From: CADEEL01 sp050246475
GTDB lineage: Bacteria > Pseudomonadota > Alphaproteobacteria > Caulobacterales > Aquidulcibacteraceae
Assembly (NCBI GenBank): GCA_050246475.1
Contig: JBFWVZ010000001.1
Span: 186,001-250,000, forward strand
Direction: 5' to 3'
Length of the DNA stretch: 64,000 nucleotides
Under the pieces are notes generated by a model that had not been told where the DNA came from, did no database searches, and saw nothing but the letters and a program-made list of their open reading frames with translations. Positions 60,051 to 64,000 of this stretch are shown here, one piece after another. Within the stretch, counting starts at the first letter, position 1. Each line of letters opens with the position of its first letter. Both the position numbers and the translations under genes were made by a program.

Positions 60051-60971
60051 ATGAGCGAGATCATCCTGCATCATTATTGGACAAGCCCGTTCTCCGAGAC
60101 GGTGCGGATGGCGCTCGGGGCAAAGCGGCTCGCGTGGCGCTCTGTCGAGCAGCCTGTGATCATGCCGAAGCCGCACCTGACGCCGCTGACGGGCGGCTAC
60201 CGGCGCATTCCGGTGATGCAGATCGGCGCGGACCTTTATTGCGATTCACAGCTCATCCTGCGGGAGCTGGAGCGGCGCTTTCCCAATCCCGCGCTCGTGC
60301 AGCCCGGCGAGGCCGGGGTTGGGTGGGCCGTGCGGGCGTGGGTGGAGCGGAGCTTCTTTCAGACGAGCGTGGGGCTCATCTTCGGGGCGATCGCTGATTC
60401 CGTGCCGGAGGCTTTCCTCAAGGATCGCGAGGCGCTTTCCGGGCGTGCGTTCGACACTGCGGCGATGAAGGCTGCGGCGCCGCTGCTCAAAGGGCAATGG
60501 CGCGCGCAGGCGGAATGGATCGAGGCGCAACTCTCCGTGGGCGGACCATTTCTCGCGGGCGCGGCGGTTGGCCTTTCTGATGTCGCCGCGGCGATGCCGT
60601 TCTGGTGGGTGCGCGCAGCGCTCGGCGACGCCGCGGCCCCGTTGACGGCAGGTCTCACGCACGTCGAGGCGTGGATGGCGCGGATACGCGCGCTGGGGCA
60701 CGGGACGCACACGCCGATGGCGCCGGAGGAGGCGGTCGGCGTCGCTCGCGACACGCAGCCGGAAGCTGCGCGCGCTTCTTCCTCCGAGATTCAAGGACTC
60801 TCGGCCGGGCAGAACGCGATCGTGATGGCGGACGATTATGGGCGCGATCCGATTGCGGGGCTCGTGCACTTCGTCGATGCGCAGGAGATCGCGATCACAC
60901 GCGAAAGTCCCGAGACCGGGACGGTCTGCGTGCACTTTCCGCGCGCAGGGTATGTCGCGCGGGCCGCCTAA
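60051..60971 (+). CDS. Glutathione S-transferase-like protein with C-terminal extension
   Basis: A 306-residue GST-fold protein. The thioredoxin-like N-terminal domain (IILHHYWTSPFSETVRMALG, then GGYRRIPVMQIG and YCDSQLILRELE) is followed by a helical domain ending near residue 215. Ordinary GSTs end near 210-230; here about 75-80 further residues follow (AGQNAIVMADDYGRDPIAGL, ending YVARAA). Similar extended members exist in Sphingomonad-like genomes in my memory. It sits between two acyl-CoA-ligase genes. The TAA shares CTAA with the convergent ligase stop. Confidence 0.88.
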   Translation: MSEIILHHYWTSPFSETVRMALGAKRLAWRSVEQPVIMPKPHLTPLTGGYRRIPVMQIGADLYCDSQLILRELERRFPNPALVQPGEAGVGWAVRAWVERSFFQTSVGLIFGAIADSVPEAFLKDREALSGRAFDTAAMKAAAPLLKGQWRAQAEWIEAQLSVGGPFLAGAAVGLSDVAAAMPFWWVRAALGDAAAPLTAGLTHVEAWMARIRALGHGTHTPMAPEEAVGVARDTQPEAARASSSEIQGLSAGQNAIVMADDYGRDPIAGLVHFVDAQEIAITRESPETGTVCVHFPRAGYVARAA

Positions 60972-62761
60972 AGCTTGATCGCGCCGGATTCGATGGCGGC
61001 AAACTTGGCGGCGTCGAGTGCGACGTAAGCGTTGGCGGCCGGATCGTCCAAATAAAGCGGATCGCTTGTCTTCGCGGGATCGAAACTGTCGCGGACGAGA
61101 TCGACCTTGCGGTACTTGAAGGTGCCGGTGGTTTCGATCGTAGGCTGGATGCGCAAAAAAATCGGACGCGCATAGCTCGGCAGCTGGCGGCGCACGTACT
61201 CGTGCAGGCCTTCGAGTTTGAAATGCTGGTCGACGGAGAGCGCGGCCATGCCGGCGCGCCCGTCAGCGTTGGGGACTTTCACGCCATAAACGTTCGCTTC
61301 CGTGACGCCCGGATATTGCGCCAGCACGTCGCCCACTTCGTTCGTCGAGACGTTTTCGCCCTTCCAGCGGAAGGTGTCGCCGATGCGGTCGATGAAATAG
61401 AAATAGCCGTCCTTGTCCTGCTTCAAGAGGTCGCCGGTGCGGAACCAAGCGTCGCCCTTGGCGAAGACATCGCGGAGAATCTTCTTCTCCGTCTGCGCGG
61501 GATCGCCGGCATAGCCTTCGTATTTGAAGCGCGCCTCCTCGGGACGGATTTCGCCGATCGCTTCGCCCGCTTCATCGGCATCGGCTTCGATGCAGAAACC
61601 GTCCGGCCCACGCACGGGGCGCTCGTTCTCGACGTCGAATTTGACGATCTTGACGTTGACGCGCTTGCGCATCCAGCCGGGGATGCGGCCGATCGAACCC
61701 ATCTTGTTGTCGAAATTGAGCAGCGTGACGTTGCCCTCGGTCGAGCCGTAGAATTCAAGAAATTTCGGCACGCCGAAGCGCTCCTTGAATTCGGCCCACA
61801 CTTCGGGGCGCAGCCCGTTGCCGACGCCGAGGCGCAGCGTGTGTTTGCGCTCAAGCGGATGGGGCGGAGCGTTCACCAGATAGCGGCAGAGTTCGCCGAT
61901 ATAGAAGAAGACGGTGGCGCGCTCCCCGACGCAATCGTCCCAAAAGTGCGAAGCTGAGAATTTGCGCCGGAGGATCACGGTTCCGCCGCGTTCGAGCGCG
62001 AAGCCGACGCCGCAGAGCCCGCCCGTGCCGTGATAGAGCGGCAGCGCGACATAGACGCGGTCCTCGTGCGTGGCGCGGCCGCCGCCAACAAAGGCGCGCA
62101 TCATGCCCATGGTGCGCAAATGCGTGAGGCGCGCGGCCTTCGGCGCGCCGGTCGTGCCCGATGTGTAAACATAGAGCGCGAGATCGGTCGATTTCATGCC
62201 AGCACGGAACGTTGCATCGGGGCGCGCATCGCTCACGCCCGCCAGCGCGGCTTCGAGGTCTTCACCGCGGCCTTCGCTTTCGAGCGTCCACGGCTTGGGC
62301 CTCTGCGCCAACTCTCCCGCGATAGCCGCGTACGCCTCCCAGAGATCGTCGGAGAGGATGAGGTGATCGGCGTTCGAGATGTTGATCGAGTGCGTGAGCG
62401 GCGCGCCGGCAAGATTCGAGTTGATCAACGCAGCGACGACGCCCGCTTTCGATAAGCCGATCCAGCAGGCGACGTAATCGGGCCGGTTGGTCATGAAGAG
62501 CGCAACGACGTCGCCGGGCTTCAGCCCTTGCGCGCGCGCCCAGTGCGCATAGCGATTGGCCCGCGCCTCGAAGGCCCGATAGGTGAGCGAGGCGCCCTCG
62601 AAACGGAACGCGACGTTCTCGGGATATTGATCGATGCTCGCCTCGATATCGTCGGCGATGGTGCGCGTTCCCTCGGCATCGAGATCTTCGTAGGCTTTGA
62701 GCGAGCGCATCGCGCCGTCGAACACCGCCCACTCGCTCTTCAGCCGCGCCAAAAGACCCAT
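60968..62761 (-). CDS. Very-long-chain acyl-CoA synthetase (FATP/FadD6-like)
   Basis: A 597-residue AMP-binding enzyme of the FATP/long-chain group. YTSGTTGAPKAARLTH is the core motif. FYGSTEGNVTLLNFDN is the family-specific form of motif 2, and GDLLKQDKDGYFYFIDRIGDTFRWKGENV (read in parts) is the FATP-type hinge. It starts at 62761 behind CGGGAGAGAAACG. It is divergent from an MFS transporter (137 bases) and shares its stop with GST. It probably activates long-chain fatty or bile-acid-like substrates. Confidence 0.92.
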   Translation of the reverse strand: MGLLARLKSEWAVFDGAMRSLKAYEDLDAEGTRTIADDIEASIDQYPENVAFRFEGASLTYRAFEARANRYAHWARAQGLKPGDVVALFMTNRPDYVACWIGLSKAGVVAALINSNLAGAPLTHSINISNADHLILSDDLWEAYAAIAGELAQRPKPWTLESEGRGEDLEAALAGVSDARPDATFRAGMKSTDLALYVYTSGTTGAPKAARLTHLRTMGMMRAFVGGGRATHEDRVYVALPLYHGTGGLCGVGFALERGGTVILRRKFSASHFWDDCVGERATVFFYIGELCRYLVNAPPHPLERKHTLRLGVGNGLRPEVWAEFKERFGVPKFLEFYGSTEGNVTLLNFDNKMGSIGRIPGWMRKRVNVKIVKFDVENERPVRGPDGFCIEADADEAGEAIGEIRPEEARFKYEGYAGDPAQTEKKILRDVFAKGDAWFRTGDLLKQDKDGYFYFIDRIGDTFRWKGENVSTNEVGDVLAQYPGVTEANVYGVKVPNADGRAGMAALSVDQHFKLEGLHEYVRRQLPSYARPIFLRIQPTIETTGTFKYRKVDLVRDSFDPAKTSDPLYLDDPAANAYVALDAAKFAAIESGAIKL

Positions 62762-62898
62762 CGTGCGTTTCTCTCCCGTTTGGGGAGACGATAGGGAAGA
62801 TGACGGGCGCGTCAAATCGCGGGCGTTCGCATACCCGATCTTCCAATCCGCGCGGATCGCGTCCAATCTTCCGCTCAAGAAGACCAAGGGAGGGAATT

Positions 62899-64000
62899 TT
62901 GGCCGACATCGCCGCCGCGCCTGCGGCGCCCATTCCGGTGCGCCCGGTGACAGACGGGTATCGCCGCTATGCGATGGGCCTGCTTCTCATCATCTATGTG
63001 ATGAATTTCGTCGACCGGCAGGTGGTCAACATCCTCGCCGAGCCGATCCGCAACGAACTCGGCCTGCTCGACTGGCATATCGGCGCGATGAGCGGGCTCG
63101 CCTTCGCGCTCTTCTACACCGTGCTCGGGCTGCCGATCGCGCGCCTCGCGGAGCGCGGGCACCGCCCCTACATCATCGCCGTTGCGCTCGCCGTCTGGTC
63201 CGGCTTCACCGCGCTCTGCGGCCTCGCGCAGAATTTCACGCAGCTCGTGCTGGCGCGCATCGGAGTGGGTGTGGGGGAGGCGGGGTGCACGCCGCCGGCG
63301 CATTCGCTCATCACCGATTACGTGCCGAAAGAGCGGCGCGCTTCTGCGCTGGCGTTCTATTCCATGGGCACGCCGCTCGGATCGCTGGTCGGCATGGCGC
63401 TCGGCGGCATCGTCGCGGACGCTTACGGCTGGCGCATGGCGTTCCTCGTGTGCGGCGTGCCGGGGATCGTGCTCGCGATCATCGCCGCGCTCACGCTCGT
63501 GGAGCCGCGCATCCGCGCGGCCGCCGCCGACATCAAAGCGCGCACGCAAGCGCTGCCGAAGCCTAAACCCTTCCGCGAAGCGCTCGCCACGCTCACCAAG
63601 AAACGCACGTTCTGGCTCGTGGCGTTTGCCGCAGCGATCAAAGCCTTCATCGGCTATGGGCACGCGCCCTTCACCGCCTCTTTCTTCTACCGCAACCACA
63701 CGGAGGAGATCGGCCAGCTTGCGGCGATCTTCGGGTTGCAGGCGGGCGGCTTTCTGGGGCTCGCGCTTGGCACCGTCGCGGGGCTTGGCGGCGCGTTCGG
63801 CGCTTATATGGGCGGCGTGATCGCGGACCGCTTCGGCAGCAAGGATTTCCGCGCCTATGTGAGCGTGCCCGCGATCGCCTCACTCATCACGATTCCGATC
63901 TACATTTTTGCGGTGACGCTGCCGTTCGCCAGCTTCGCGATCCTCACGCTCACCTTGAACGCGATCCTCGGCACGCTGTGGTACGGCCCGGTTTACGCGA
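62899..64000 (+). CDS. MFS transporter, spinster-like (partial)
   Basis: An MFS transporter cut by the right edge after 367 codons. It starts from a TTG at 62899 with an AAGGGAGGGA Shine-Dalgarno a few bases upstream, which decides the start. The N-terminal half has IIYVMNFVDRQVVNILAEP in its first helix, loop 2-3 with ARLAERGHRPYIIA, and helix 4-5 with GVGEAGCTPPAHSLI. These match the spinster-like MFS group (sphingolipid or aromatic-acid carriers). It is adjacent to the CoA-ligase cluster, so it may import a substrate for it. Confidence 0.88.
   Translation, partial: MADIAAAPAAPIPVRPVTDGYRRYAMGLLLIIYVMNFVDRQVVNILAEPIRNELGLLDWHIGAMSGLAFALFYTVLGLPIARLAERGHRPYIIAVALAVWSGFTALCGLAQNFTQLVLARIGVGVGEAGCTPPAHSLITDYVPKERRASALAFYSMGTPLGSLVGMALGGIVADAYGWRMAFLVCGVPGIVLAIIAALTLVEPRIRAAAADIKARTQALPKPKPFREALATLTKKRTFWLVAFAAAIKAFIGYGHAPFTASFFYRNHTEEIGQLAAIFGLQAGGFLGLALGTVAGLGGAFGAYMGGVIADRFGSKDFRAYVSVPAIASLITIPIYIFAVTLPFASFAILTLTLNAILGTLWYGPVYA

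Noticed and set aside
62762..62898. Repeated ATCTTCC/AATCTTCC in the ligase-MFS intergenic region as an operator
   Set aside because: Only two loose copies without symmetry. Not distinguishable from chance.

Overview
This window is about 64 kb of compact, GC-rich chromosome from an alphaproteobacterium. The block glnD-murJ-trpS ... nfu-tsaB-rimI-fur-miaB-phoH-ybeY-corC-lnt-XRE, an alphaproteobacterial-type Fur without CxxC pairs, the sucC/sucD/sucA/sucB region and a UrcA-family protein together suggest a Caulobacterales/Hyphomonadales-like lineage. That placement is an inference from gene content and order, not a measured phylogeny. I see no rRNA, tRNA, CRISPR array, insertion sequence or prophage. 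No gene-free gap exceeds 300 bases; the longest is 247 bases (30930-31176) and holds a five-fold 11-bp repeat.

Region 1 (1-21144) is mostly core housekeeping. It starts with a maeB malic enzyme cut by the left edge, then mutS, a small membrane protein, glnD, murJ, trpS, a PCuAC copper chaperone, a DUF2333-like membrane protein, a universal stress protein, an Nfu-type Fe-S carrier, and the tsaB-rimI-fur-miaB-phoH-ybeY-corC-lnt-XRE run. Region 2 (21258-28705) carries mdh with a translationally coupled acetyltransferase, DUF2461 and DUF6265 proteins, an M28 peptidase coupled to a second acetyltransferase, a membrane LytTR regulator divergent from a DUF2306 protein, and an MFS transporter. Region 3 (28775-37152) is the lower TCA cycle: sucC, sucD, sucA and sucB. 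It is interrupted by a secreted orphan protein, a reverse-strand UrcA protein, a VOC protein, and a GFA-type zinc protein wedged between sucA and sucB.

Region 4 (37149-47841) holds a crotonase, an MFS transporter, a Sel1-like/2OG-Fe(II) oxygenase, an operon for a MacAB-TolC tripartite exporter with a downstream esterase, a quinol monooxygenase-like protein, a dienoyl-CoA-reductase-type SDR and a small P-loop kinase. Region 5 (47832-50948) is an EF-P lysylation cluster, epmA-GNAT-epmB, divergent from efp. Region 6 (50926-55149) has a PIG-L deacetylase, a VTT membrane protein coupled to a dihydrolipoamide-dehydrogenase-like flavoprotein that lacks the usual catalytic His, a secreted MsrA and an acetyltransferase. 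Region 7 (55146-64000) is a CoA-ligase-rich catabolic cluster: three AMP-binding acyl-CoA synthetases, a TetR regulator with two clear dyads next to a divergent VOC gene, a small overlapping gene, an extended glutathione S-transferase, and an MFS transporter cut by the right edge.

The strongest unusual signals are these: (i) five direct repeats at exact 11-bp spacing resembling stacked Pho boxes; (ii) sucC and sucD separated by about 1.6 kb of unrelated genes; (iii) a MacA-type adaptor with a Spy/CpxP-like LTxxQ insertion; (iv) an acetyltransferase inside the EF-P lysylation operon; (v) five convergent gene pairs whose stop codons share exactly four bases (CTAA or CTAG). None of these is proven to be a new system. 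Each is a concrete, testable lead.
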